From the NCBI RefSeq assembly GCF_901472535.1, contig NZ_LR590470.1, forward strand, positions 2,976,001 to 3,040,000: a stretch of 64,000 nucleotides of DNA. Direction: 5' to 3'. Source of the stretch: Sphingobacterium daejeonense. GTDB taxonomy: Bacteria; Bacteroidota; Bacteroidia; Sphingobacteriales; Sphingobacteriaceae. The notes under the pieces were generated by a model. The model did no database searches. It had not been told where the DNA came from and was given only the letters and a program-made list of their open reading frames with translations. Made by a program: the position numbers and the translations under genes. Shown here piece after piece: positions 8,874 to 18,740 of this stretch (the first letter of the stretch is position 1; each line of letters begins with the position of its first letter).

Positions 8874-11438
8874 TTAATCTTTTTTCTTGTTGTTCTTGAC
8901 ATCTGATGCCAGTGAAGAGTCATCGTCTTTTTTGGTCTTTAGCGGCCGAGACGACAATTTCTTTTTTGTCATCGTCATAGTCTACCAAGATGGTCTCGCC
9001 GGACTTAAGTTCTCCTTTCAGGATTTCCTCGGCAATTGGATCTTCTAGGTATTTCTGGATGGCACGTTTCAAAGGTCTTGCACCAAAGTTACTGTCATAG
9101 CCTTTTTCAGCAATGTAGTTTTTGGCAGTTTCGGTCAAGTTTATTTTGTGACCTAGTCCTTCGATACGAGCAAACAATGATCTTAAGTTCGATATCAATA
9201 ATCTTGAAGATATGCTCTTTTGTTAATGAGTTGAATACGATTACATCATCGATACGGTTCAAGAATTCTGGAGCGAACGCACGTTTCAATGCTGTTTCGA
9301 TCACTCCTCTTGAATGCGAGTCAGCTTGATTTTCTTTGGCAGCCGTAGTAAATCCTACACCTTGTCCAAATTCTTTCAATTGACGGGCACCAATATTCGA
9401 AGTCATGATAATGATCGTATTCCTAAAGTCTACCTTGCGTCCAAGACTATCTGTTAATTGTCCTTCATCCAAAACTTGTAATAACAAGTTGAATACATCA
9501 GGGTGAGCTTTTTCGATCTCATCCAACAATACAACAGCGTATGGTTTACGGCGTACTTTTTCGGTCAACTGACCACCTTCTTCATAACCAACGTATCCTG
9601 GAGGCGCACCTACTAAACGAGATACGGCAAATTTCTCCATATACTCACTCATGTCGATCTGGATCAATGCATCTTCAGAATCAAACATAAAACGAGCAAG
9701 CTCTTTAGCTAATTCTGTTTTACCCACCCCTGTAGGACCTAGGAATATAAATGATCCAATAGGTTTTTTAGGGTCTTTTAGTCCAGCACGAGTACGTTGA
9801 ATTGCTTTCACCAATTTTTGAACAGCGTCATCTTGACCAATGATTCTTCCTTTCATGGAATCACCCATGTTCAATAATTTCTGGCTGTCAGATTGGCTAA
9901 CACGTTGAACAGGAATACCGGTCATCATTGAAACAACTTCAGCAACATTATCTTCTGTTACTGTATAGCGTTTCGTTTTGGTTTCCGCTTCCCAAGCTGC
10001 TTTTTCTTTTTCAAGTTCTTCGATCAATTTCTTTTCAGTGTCACGAAGTTTAGCTGCTTCTTCATACTTCTGGCTACGAACAACCTTGTTTTTCTCCACT
10101 TTTACTTCTTCGATTTTCTCTTCGATATCGATGATGCTCTGCGGAACATGGATATTGTTCAAGTGTACACGAGATCCTGATTCATCCAAAGCATCGATTG
10201 CTTTATCTGGCAAGAATCTGTCTGTGATATATCTTGTGGTTTAGGGACACACAAGCATCAATAGCTTCAGGAGTATAAGTTACGTTGTGATGTTCTTCAT
10301 ATTTATCTTTGATACGGTTAAGGATTTCGATCGTATCATCGATTGAAGTTGGTTCTACAGTAACTTTTTGGAAACGACGGTCCAAAGCACCGTCTTTCTC
10401 AATATATTGGCGGTACTCATCAAGAGTTGTTGCACCAATACATTGGATTTCTCCACGTGCCAAAGCAGGTTTGAACATGTTTGAAGCATCTAACGAACCA
10501 GATGCACCACCAGCACCTACGATAGTATGTATCTCATCAATAAATAAGATTACATCTGGTGATTTCTCCAATTCATTCATAACTGCTTTCATACGTTCCT
10601 CAAACTGTCCTCTATATTTAGTTCCGGCTACCAATGATGCCAGGTCTAAAGTAACGACACGTTTGTTGAAGAGCACTCTAGAAACTTTTCTTTGGATGAT
10701 TCTTAATGCAAGACCTTCAGCGATTGCTGATTTACCTACACCAGGTTCACCAATTAAAATAGGGTTGTTCTTCTTTCTACGCGAAAGAATCTGCGAAACC
10801 CTTTCGATTTCTTTTTCACGCCCTACGATAGGATCCAATTTTCCTTCTTCTGCGGCTTTAGTCAAGTCTCGTCCGAAGTTATCCAAAACCGGGGTTTTAG
10901 ATTTAATGTCAGATACTTTCTTAGGGGATGAAAATTGTGAATCTTCATCAGCGTATTCATCTTCACCACCAGAAGGGGTGTTAGAAGCTTCATCCGTTAT
11001 GCCAGTAGCATTTTGTTCGACTTCAGATTTGAACACGTTATATGAAACATTGAATTGCTGTAAGATTTGTGATGCGATGTTTTCTTCATCGCGTAGAATC
11101 GCTAACAATAAATGCTCGGTTCCAATAATATCACTTTTAAAGATTTTAGCTTCCAAATAAGTAATTTTCAAGACCTTTTCGGCTTGTTTGGTCAGAGGCA
11201 TGTTACTGATTGGGGATCGTGAAACGGAAGAACCTTTCACAGCATCCTCCACCGACTGGCGTACTGCGCCCATGTCAACGCCGATATTTTTCAATACCTT
11301 AATTGCCACTCCATCGCCCTCACGTATTAATCCCAGCAATAGATGTTCGGTACCGATATAATCGTGACGTAAGCGCAATGCTTCTTCGCGACTATAGGAG
11401 ATAACATCTTTAACTCGGGGTGAAAATTTTGCTTCCAT
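8874..11438 (-). CDS. clpC: ClpC/ClpA-type AAA+ unfoldase, three frameshifts
   Basis: ATP-dependent unfoldase that feeds proteins to ClpP. Domains in order: double Clp-N repeat (residues 1-145, starting MEAKFSPRVKDVISYSREEA), first AAA+ module with Walker A GEPGVGKS and Walker B LFIDEIHT, a UVR-type middle coiled coil, second AAA+ with GPTGVGKTELAK and VVLLDEIEKAH, and the Clp D2-small domain. Three surplus bases break it: a T in the run 10240-10242, a T at 9183-9184, and an A (minus strand) near 8942. Removal gives SLTTRYITDRFLPDKAIDA, DIELRSLFARIEG and a lysine-rich C-terminus ending KNNKKKD at 8874. Repaired length about 850 residues. clpP and clpX lie far away at 60904-62860. Confidence 0.96.
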
Positions 11439-11578
11439 TAAATTCCTTTCTCAATTAAATTCGGGTGATCAACAGTATAAATGTAATAAAAATACACTTC
11501 ACACCCATTTGTTATAAATATTTTTTATCAACAATTGCGCCACCGCGCTAAAAACTATCAATTTGTCAGTAATTACAT

Positions 11579-11586
11579 TATCTTTG
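11579..11586 (+). promoter_or_regulatory. -7 promoter box (TATCTTTG) for ettA
   Basis: TATCTTTG fits TAnnTTTG and predicts transcription starting near 11590, about 30 bases before the ettA ATG at 11620. It lies in the 181-base gap between divergent clpC and ettA. A TTTG at 11562-11565 is too close for a standard -33 element. Confidence 0.5.
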
Positions 11587-11619
11587 TGTAAAAACTATAA
11601 ACAAACTTTCATAGAACCT

Positions 11620-13302
11620 ATGTCGGACGAAAAAATTATCTTCTCAATGGCTGGGGTAAACAAAATTTATCCCCCATCCAAACAAGTACTTAAGAACATT
11701 TACCTATCTTTTTTCTATGGAGCGAAAATCGGTGTAATTGGTTTAAATGGTTCGGGTAAATCTTCCTTATTAAAGATTATCGCTGGGCTTGACAAATCGT
11801 ACCAAGGTGAAGTGGTATTCTCACCGGGCTATTCTGTGGGTTATTTGGCTCAGGAGCCTGAATTAGACCCTAGCAAGACGGTAAAAGAAATCGTGGAAGA
11901 GGGTGTTGCAGAAACAACATCTATTCTAAAAGAATACGAAGAAATAAACGAAAAATTCGGCCTACCAGAAGTTTACGAGAATCCAGATGAAATGGATAAA
12001 CTTTTATCTAGACAAGGTGAATTACAAGATATTATAGATGCGACAAATGCTTGGGAATTAGACAGTAAATTAGAGCGAGCGATGGACGCGTTAAGATGTC
12101 CGGAGCCTGACGCTTTGATTGCCAATTTGTCAGGAGGTGAGCGTAGACGGGTAGCAATGTGTCGACTTTTATTACAAGAACCTGACGTTTTATTATTAGA
12201 TGAACCTACCAACCACTTGGATGCCGAATCCATTGACTGGTTAGAACAACACCTACAACAATATAAGGGAACCGTAATTGCCGTTACCCACGACCGATAT
12301 TTCTTGGATAATGTTGCCGGTTGGATCTTAGAGCTTGACCGCGGGGAAGGAATTCCATGGAAAGGGAACTACTCATCCTGGTTGGATCAAAAAGCGAAAC
12401 GCTTAGCGCAAGAAGAAAAGACTGAAAGTAAACGCCAAAAGACCTTAGAACGCGAGTTGGAATGGGTGAAAATGGCTCCAAAAGCTAGACATGCCAAATC
12501 TAAGGCTCGTTTGCATAACTATGAAAAATTAGCTTCTGAGGAAACTAAGGAACGAGAAGAAAAATTAGAGCTATTTATTCCACCAGGACCACGATTGGGA
12601 AATGTGGTTATCGAAGCCACGGATGTAAGCAAAGCTTATGGTGATCGTATTTTATTCGAAAACTTAAGCTTCTCCCTACCTCCTGCTGGTATCGTGGGTA
12701 TCATTGGTCCAAATGGCGCAGGTAAAACGACTTTATTTAGATTGATCACAGGTCAAGAACAACCTGATTCGGGAACTTTCCGAGTTGGTGAAACCGTTGC
12801 ATTGGGCTATGTAGACCAAATGCATGACGACCTGGATCCAAACAAAACTGTTTGGGAAAATATTACCGGTGGTAATGAAAATATTATGCTAGGCAATAAA
12901 TCGATGAATTCTAGGGCTTATGTTTCTAAGTTCAATTTCAATGGAGCTGATCAACAGAAAAAAGTAGGTGTATTATCAGGAGGAGAGCGGAATCGTGTTC
13001 ATTTAGCGATTACATTGAAAAAAGGATCAAACGTATTGTTACTGGATGAGCCGACGAATGATATTGATGTGAATACTTTACGTGCATTAGAAGAGGGTTT
13101 AGAGAATTTTGGCGGATGTGCTGTAATTATTTCCCACGACCGTTGGTTCTTGAACAGGATCTGTACACATATTTTGGCATTTGAAGGGGATTCACAGGTC
13201 TATTTCTTTGAAGGGAACTACACTGAATATGAGGAAAACCGTAAGAAACGCCTTGGTGATGTGGGTCCAAAAAGAATTAAGTACAAAAAATTAGTTAAAT
13301 AA
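11620..13302 (+). CDS. ettA: EttA, ABC-F translational ATPase
   Basis: Energy-dependent translational throttle: an ABC-F protein that binds the ribosomal E site and gates early elongation. The start at 11620 (MSDEKIIFSMAGVNKIYPPS) matches EttA N-termini; an upstream in-frame ATG at 11563 overlaps the promoter. Two ABC modules are visible: Walker A GLNGSGKSS and GPNGAGKTT, signatures LSGGERRR and LSGGERNR, Walker B VLLLDEPTNHLD and VLLLDEPTNDID, and the EttA linker rich in Lys and Arg with the arm KMAPKARHAKSKAR. No membrane segments. 560 residues, normal. Frame intact. Five bases separate it from the histidine kinase gene, so these are probably co-transcribed. Confidence 0.95.
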   Translation: MSDEKIIFSMAGVNKIYPPSKQVLKNIYLSFFYGAKIGVIGLNGSGKSSLLKIIAGLDKSYQGEVVFSPGYSVGYLAQEPELDPSKTVKEIVEEGVAETTSILKEYEEINEKFGLPEVYENPDEMDKLLSRQGELQDIIDATNAWELDSKLERAMDALRCPEPDALIANLSGGERRRVAMCRLLLQEPDVLLLDEPTNHLDAESIDWLEQHLQQYKGTVIAVTHDRYFLDNVAGWILELDRGEGIPWKGNYSSWLDQKAKRLAQEEKTESKRQKTLERELEWVKMAPKARHAKSKARLHNYEKLASEETKEREEKLELFIPPGPRLGNVVIEATDVSKAYGDRILFENLSFSLPPAGIVGIIGPNGAGKTTLFRLITGQEQPDSGTFRVGETVALGYVDQMHDDLDPNKTVWENITGGNENIMLGNKSMNSRAYVSKFNFNGADQQKKVGVLSGGERNRVHLAITLKKGSNVLLLDEPTNDIDVNTLRALEEGLENFGGCAVIISHDRWFLNRICTHILAFEGDSQVYFFEGNYTEYEENRKKRLGDVGPKRIKYKKLVK

Positions 13303-13307
13303 TCACC

Positions 13308-14498
13308 GTGTTAGAATCAGCTAGACTATTAGAAGCCATTATCGAGAATGCCATAGATGGTATTATTACTATCGATAACCATGGTATTGTCGAGAGCATC
13401 AATCCGGCAGCTCTGGAGTTATTCGGGTATGAGGCAGAAGAAGTGGTGGGTAAAAACATCTCTGTATTGATGCCAGAACCTGACCGCTCTAACCACGACC
13501 GGTATATTTCCAATTATGAAGAAACTGGGAGAAAGCGAATCATAGGAATTGTCGAGAGGTCAGAGGACTTAAAAAAGGATGGTTCTACATTTCCTTTTCG
13601 TCTAGCTGTTAGTGAAGTTTTTTATAAAGACCGTAAGATATTCACTGGTTTTGTCCATGACCTAACCAAAGAGAAGCAAGCGGAAAATGAATTGAAAAAG
13701 CATACCCAAGAGCTGGAGCTGAAGGTGCGGGAAAGAACAAAGGATCTGATTAAGCTTGTTTCAGAACTAGAGCGTGCCAAGGCAGATGTCAGTGTTTCTC
13801 TGGAAAAGGAGAAGGAATTGAGTCAACTTAAATCTCGTTTTGTTTCTATGGCTTCCCATGAATTCAGGACGCCATTGAGCTCCGTTCAATTATCAGCTTC
13901 CCTTATTGACCGATATGTTGACAAAGCTGAATATGCCCCGATTGAAAAACATACGAGCAGGATCAAAAGTTCCGTTCAGTTACTGAACACTATTTTGAAT
14001 GACTTTTTGAATCTGGAGAAATTAGAGGCTGGGGTTGTCGTGGTTAATAAAGCAGAGACAAATATTGTTCACCTTGGTGAGGAGATTGCGGAGGAGATGC
14101 AATTGATCTGTAAAAAGAACCAACATATTGTTTACCAACACACTGGCGAGGAATCCGGATTTTTTATAGATCCTAACCTTTTGAAAAACAGCATTATCAA
14201 TTTGGTTTCAAATGCTATTAAATATTCAGGAGAGGACACGTTTATTGAGTTCAACACTCAGATTGGCAGAAATCAATTATTGGTAACTGTGAAGGATAAT
14301 GGTATTGGAATTCCATTGGAGGAGCAAGAGAATCTATTTGAGCCATTCTTCCGTGCGAACAATACTGGAAATATTCCAGGTACGGGATTGGGATTGAATA
14401 TTGTCAAACGTTATGTTGAGTTGATGGGTGGTCGATTGGAATATTGGTCTGAAGTAAATCAAGGAGCTATTTTTAAGATGTTTTTTATCCAAGAGTAA
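13308..14498 (+). CDS. PAS-domain sensor histidine kinase with FixL-like PAS signature
   Basis: Soluble two-component kinase with no membrane segment. Starts at GTG 13308. PAS domain at residues 1-120 carries MPEPDRSNHDRYISNY and RKRIIGI...KKDGSTFPF, strongly like the heme-PAS of rhizobial FixL. His63 aligns with the heme-ligating histidine of FixL. The FixL arginine that contacts bound O2 (in IIGIxR) is not conserved in register; the sequence reads IIGIVER. A coiled coil (120-170) follows, then the HisKA H-box SMASHEFRTP with His184, N-box NLVSNAIKYS, and the DNGIGI and GTGLGL ATP-binding motifs. The stop overlaps the next start (TAATG), so kinase and regulator are translationally coupled. 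Heme binding is inference. Confidence 0.9.
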   Translation: MLESARLLEAIIENAIDGIITIDNHGIVESINPAALELFGYEAEEVVGKNISVLMPEPDRSNHDRYISNYEETGRKRIIGIVERSEDLKKDGSTFPFRLAVSEVFYKDRKIFTGFVHDLTKEKQAENELKKHTQELELKVRERTKDLIKLVSELERAKADVSVSLEKEKELSQLKSRFVSMASHEFRTPLSSVQLSASLIDRYVDKAEYAPIEKHTSRIKSSVQLLNTILNDFLNLEKLEAGVVVVNKAETNIVHLGEEIAEEMQLICKKNQHIVYQHTGEESGFFIDPNLLKNSIINLVSNAIKYSGEDTFIEFNTQIGRNQLLVTVKDNGIGIPLEEQENLFEPFFRANNTGNIPGTGLGLNIVKRYVELMGGRLEYWSEVNQGAIFKMFFIQE

Positions 14499-15559
14499 TG
14501 GAAAAAAGAAAGATATTAATCATTGAAGATAACAGTGACATTCGTGAGAGCACTGCTGAAATATTGGAATTAACGGGAGAATATTCTGTTTTAGTAGCCG
14601 AGGAAGGCAAAACCGGCGTGGACATGGCTATCAAGCACAAGCCTGATTTGATTCTTTGTGACATTATGATGCCTGAGCTGGATGGTTATGGTGTACTCTA
14701 TATGTTAAGTAAACATGAGAACACACAGCAGATTCCGTTTATATTCTTAACGGCGAAAGCTGAAAAAGCCGATCTAAGGAAAGCTATGGAAATGGGAGCC
14801 GATGACTATTTAACTAAGCCATTTGACGACATGGAATTGCTAAATGCTATCGAAAGTCGTTTTAAAAAACGTGCTCAAATTCAGGTAAAAACGGAGCCTA
14901 GTATGGACAGCCTTCGTTTGGATGAACAAGAGCAGGCTTATCTATTACAAGATTTAGCAGACCATGGTAGAATTAAGAACATCAAGAAGAAGCAAACCAT
15001 CTATGAAGCTGGCGATACACCGGTGTATGTATATTATATCAAAAAAGGTAAAGTACGTAGCTTCTTGAACTATAAAGATGGGAGAGAATTGTCTACCAAT
15101 ATTTATGTTGAGAGTCAATTCTTTGGTCTTGAGTCCGTATTGTTGAATGATAAATACGGAGATAATTCAGCGACCTTGGAGGATGCTGAAATAGCTTTGA
15201 TACACAAGGATAATTTTTTTGAGCTACTTTATAAAAAACCTGGGATTGCTTCGAAGTTGATCAAAGTTCTTTCGCAGAACATTCGTGAAAAAGAAGAGCA
15301 AATGTTAGGCTTTGCATATGATTCTGTAAGAAAAACGTGTTGCCAATGCATTGGTTAATGTTGGCGGAAAAATCGACAACGGAAGTTGATGAGGTAACTA
15401 TTAAGATTTCAAGGGATGATTTAGCAGCTTTAGCAGGTACGGCAAATGAAACTATTAGCAGGATGTTGGCTGATTTTAAGGACGAAAAAGCTATTGACAA
15501 AAGAAGGAAATGCTATTCGAATTTTTTCAGTTAATCGATTGAAAAACATTAAACAATAG
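14498..15559 (+). CDS. receiver-CRP/FNR-type response regulator, three frameshifts
   Basis: Response regulator joining a receiver domain to a CRP/FNR effector. Residues 1-125 form the receiver: acidic pair E10-D11, phospho-acceptor Asp55 (LILCDIMMPELDG), conserved LTAK and YLTKPF. Next comes a cyclic-nucleotide-type beta-barrel (IYEAGDTPVYVYYIKKGKVRS) and a CRP winged helix (SRDDLAALAGTANETISRML). The break near 15331 is repaired by removing one A from each of 15331-15335, 15357-15358 and 15499-15502, which yields SVRKRVANALVMLAEKS and an end at 15559 (SVNRLKNIKQ). The recognition helix GTANETISRML resembles that of CRP/FNR proteins. It could act on the GTGAT-N4-ATCAC site at 8143; that link is inference. 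Confidence 0.93.
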
Positions 15560-15699
15560 TTCTATAAAGGTAAAGTTTTATTGAAAATGGTAAAAGTGGC
15601 AATGATTTTGTAATAGATTTTAAACTTTCTTCAATCTTATACGTCTTTATATATAAGAATAAGAAAAAACGAAATTATTTACTAATAACATTACCACAC

Positions 15700-16110
15700 A
15701 TGAAAAAAATTTTATTAGCATTAGCTATTGGGACAGCCTCTCTAGTAGGTTTGAGTTCTTGTACTAAGGAATATGTAACAAATTATCTTCCAGGGGTCAG
15801 TTACTATGAACCATTAGCATCAGGTGATTGGACTAGAAATGAACGAAACAATTTTACTGCGGTTATTCCTGTTCCAGAATTGGATCAACAATATTATGAA
15901 GATGGAGAAGTGAGTGTTGCAATCCAATTTGAGGATCAGAAAGGCACTTTTCATAATATTCCTTCAGAAGGAATTAACGGTCATGGATACAATGCTTCTT
16001 ATAAAATTGGAGAAGTTATACTTTATGCAGTTGATCTTGATAATTTGAATCAAGCTCCAAAAGCCATGCGGGTTAAGATTGTGTTAACCGATGCTGAAAT
16101 AGGAAACTAA
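15700..16110 (+). CDS. small predicted lipoprotein
   Basis: 136 residues beginning MKKILLALAIGTASLVGLSSC, a lipoprotein signal peptide with the acylated Cys at about residue 21. The mature part is soluble, Tyr- and acid-rich, with no motif I recognise (DWTRNERNNFTAVIPVPELD). Similar small lipoproteins of Bacteroidota are of unknown function. It stands alone between the response regulator and recN, followed by a clear terminator, and is probably monocistronic. Confidence 0.75.
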   Translation: MKKILLALAIGTASLVGLSSCTKEYVTNYLPGVSYYEPLASGDWTRNERNNFTAVIPVPELDQQYYEDGEVSVAIQFEDQKGTFHNIPSEGINGHGYNASYKIGEVILYAVDLDNLNQAPKAMRVKIVLTDAEIGN

Positions 16111-16117
16111 AGAAACT

Positions 16118-16161
16118 AAAAAAAACAGGCCCTTCGACTGCGCTCAGGGACCTGTTTTTTT
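16118..16161 (+). terminator. terminator with TTCGACTGCGCTCAG-type loop
   Basis: AAAAAACAGG (ending 16129) pairs with CCTGTTTTTT (16151-16160); the apex CCCTTCGACTGCGCTCAGGG extends the stem. A-tract and T-tract on either side make it bidirectional between the lipoprotein and recN. The CTTCGACTGCGCTCAG segment looks like a dispersed palindromic repeat. Confidence 0.88.
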
Positions 16162-16258
16162 AGTTTGAGATTCTTTTATTACTAAGCTTTCCTTATTAAG
16201 CTTAATGTATTAAAAATCTTATTTTTTTAGCTAGCGACTCTCTTTTATTCCAGGCATT

Positions 16259-17920
16259 TTATTTCAGCATTTCTTTAGCATGTTGAATTGCCGTATCTTC
16301 AGGATTGGCCCCACTCAGCATTTGTGCTATTTCCAAGACCCTTTCCTCAGTATTCATCAGCACATATTGGATTTTGTCTTATTTCCTTTATCTTCTTTAT
16401 AAACTTTAAAGTGGCTATTACCTTGGGATGCTATTTGAGGTAAATGCGTAATGCTAATTACCTGCATGTTTTCTGCCAGTTCTTCCATCAACTCCCCTAC
16501 TCTCAGTGCGACCTCCCCAGAAATACCTGTGTCGATCTCATCAAATATGATGGTTGGTAATGCTGATGTCTTTGCCACCAAAGATTTTATTGCCAACATC
16601 ACCCTTGAAAGCTCACCGCCGGATGCGACCTTATGGATAGGTTGCATAGACTGACCTTTATTTGCCGAAAACAAAAATGACACTTCATTTTTGGCCTGTA
16701 GATTTGAAATCTTTCAATGTTGACATTTCAACTTTTAATTGGGCATGTGGCATTCCTACCCCTAGCCAAAACATCCTGTACTTCTTTTTCAACTACTTTA
16801 GTGGCCCTTGGTTCTATTTTTGGTCCAAGAGTTCTGCTTGCTTAGAAATTTCCTGAAGCAATTTTTCAATCTTAGTTTTAAGCAGTTCAATTTGTTCCTC
16901 TTGGGAATCAGTGGCTTGGAGCTTATTTTCGAGCTCAGCCTTAAGATCCAATAATTCTTTTACTGTCGCTACACGATGTTTCTTCTGTAAATCATATAGA
17001 ATAGACAACCTGTCATTGACCAAAGTCAGCCCCTTTCTTCATCCATCATGACACTATCAGCTACTTGTTCAACCTCAGCACTTAAATCCTTTAGTTCAAT
17101 GAGCGTGCTTTGAAGACGATCAACCAAAGATTCTGATGATGGAAGATATCGAACTCCATTCTGCAATGATGTATGCACTTGTTTTAGGCTATCCAGGACA
17201 TTGATTTCTCCGTCTTGAAGTTGTGAACTTGCTGCATGGAAGTGTCTTTTGATTTCCTCAGCGTTCTCCCAATTGGGACTGTTCTGCTTCCAAATCCTCC
17301 TGCTCAGTTTCCTGCAAATTAGCATGGTCCAATTCATTGAACACAAATTGTTGGTAATCAGATTCTAACCTTGCTTTTTGAAGGTCTTCTTCCAAAATTT
17401 TTCAATTCAGAAATTGCTTTTTTATATTCTTGGTATTTCTTTTTATAGTCAAATAACAAAAGATTGATTTTGAGCAACTGTATCTAAAACAAGTAGTTGA
17501 AATGATTCAGTATTGATTTGCAGCGTAGCATGCTGGGAATGGATATCAATCAATTTTTCACCTAGGACTTTTAAAGTTTGTAAAGTTACCGGCGTATCAT
17601 TGACAAAAGCTCTGGATTTACCATCTGCATGAAGTTCTCTACGGATCAGACTTGTGTCTTCATAATCTAAATCTAAGGAGTTGAATAGATCCTGAAGATT
17701 ATAGTCCCTTGATAAAGAAATGGCCTTCGATGATACACTTCCTGGATTCATCAAAGAAATGCTTGCTTTCTGCTCTATTTCCAAGGATCAACCCCAATGC
17801 ACCCATAATAATGGATTTACCAGCTCCGGTTTCACCTGTTATAATATTGAGTTTTTCGTCGAAATTTATATCTAATGCATCAATCAATGCATAGTTTTTT
17901 ATCTGTAGTTTGCTTAACAT
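16259..17920 (-). CDS. recN: RecN, DNA double-strand-break repair ATPase, about nine frameshifts
   Basis: SMC-like ATPase that acts early in recombinational repair. The start at 17918-17920 gives MLSKLQIKNYALIDALDINF with Walker A GETGAGKS; the C-terminal half carries the ABC signature VASGGELSRVMLAIK and Walker B TIIFDEIDTGISG. The frame is broken at about nine places between 16380 and 17710, all in short homopolymers: surplus G near 17706, T near 17456 and 17397, G near 17274, G near 16761, A near 16693; missing A near 16378 and 16823; and a two-way ambiguity in the C4 run at 17029. One-base repair restores a continuous ~550-residue RecN ending AIQHAKEMLK at 16259. I found no substitution-type stop, so errors are likelier than true decay. 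Confidence 0.9.
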
Positions 17921-18056
17921 CCGATCTTTTCTGATTAGCAATCCAATCTTTTTGAGCTGAAAGCAAATAGAATGGATTGTTATTCATCAAATATAAATAA
18001 TTCTGCATCCAAGCTAAAATTAAGCTCTTAATATTATAAATTCTCCAAAAAACTGA

Positions 18057-18064
18057 TATGTTTG
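18057..18064 (+). promoter_or_regulatory. -7 promoter box (TATGTTTG) for the SprT-like gene
   Basis: TATGTTTG fits TAnnTTTG and lies only 6 bases before the ATG at 18071, so the transcript would have a leader of about 4 bases or none. Confidence 0.5.
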
Positions 18065-18070
18065 TATTTC

Positions 18071-18697
18071 ATGCCGGATTTTAGCAAACAGTTAAGTAAG
18101 TATATTCCATCTACCGCCGCTCCTATTATTTCCGAATGGATCAATGATACCGGCTGTAGGTTTAAGGTAACTCGTTCCAGGGCATCTAAACTGGGAGATT
18201 ACCGTTCTCCATTTAAAAACGAACCCCATCAGATCACGATCAATCATGATTTGAATCCGTATTCATTTCTTATTACGACGGTACATGAGTTTGCACATCT
18301 GAAGACTTGGCAATTGCACAAGAATAAGGTCAAACCTCATGGTTTGGAATGGAAGAATAATTTTAAAAGTTTGATGGACCCATTTATCAAACTGAACTTA
18401 TTTCCGGAAGACATCCATTTTGCATTGACCAAATATATGAGCAATCCAGCTGCATCAAGTTGTACGGATTTAACTTTATATAAGGTTCTGAAATCGTATG
18501 ACAAGTCGGAGAGTGAGATGGTAACGATTGACACGATTGAATTTAACAGTTACTTCAGTATCAAAAACGGTCGGGTTTTCCAAAAACTGGAGAGGCTGAG
18601 AAAAAGATACAAATGTCTAGAAGTTAAGACTCAAAGGATTTATTTATTTCACCCGATAGCAGAAGTGTTACCTGTTGATATAAAATCAAATTCTTAA
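18071..18697 (+). CDS. SprT-like zinc metalloprotease-fold protein
   Basis: 208 residues from MPDFSKQLSKY; an in-frame ATG 9 bases earlier lies closer to the promoter box. The zinc motif is HEFAH (His72-Glu73-x-x-His76), with a third candidate ligand at His90 (KVKPHGLEW), the layout of SprT/Spartan-type metallopeptidases. The C-terminal part (YKCLEVKTQRIYLFHPIAEV) resembles the SprT zinc-ribbon region, but most of its cysteines are missing. Bacterial members are of unknown function, though eukaryotic Spartan digests DNA-protein crosslinks. It is divergent from the DNA repair gene recN. Confidence 0.85.
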   Translation: MPDFSKQLSKYIPSTAAPIISEWINDTGCRFKVTRSRASKLGDYRSPFKNEPHQITINHDLNPYSFLITTVHEFAHLKTWQLHKNKVKPHGLEWKNNFKSLMDPFIKLNLFPEDIHFALTKYMSNPAASSCTDLTLYKVLKSYDKSESEMVTIDTIEFNSYFSIKNGRVFQKLERLRKRYKCLEVKTQRIYLFHPIAEVLPVDIKSNS

Positions 18698-18740
18698 ATT
18701 GCAAAGACCAAATAATCTAATCAAGAATAATTTACAAATC

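Noticed and set aside
10309-11160. Long plus-strand open frame opposite clpC
   Set aside because: Antisense shadow; the minus strand shows the full ClpC domain set.
11440-11578. Consensus promoter for clpC on the minus strand
   Set aside because: The best candidate, TACATTTA, misses the final G of TAnnTTTG and has no -33 element, so it is too weak to list.
16259-17920. recN as a true pseudogene
   Set aside because: All breaks are single-base homopolymer changes and none needs a substitution stop, so I treat it as an intact gene with errors.
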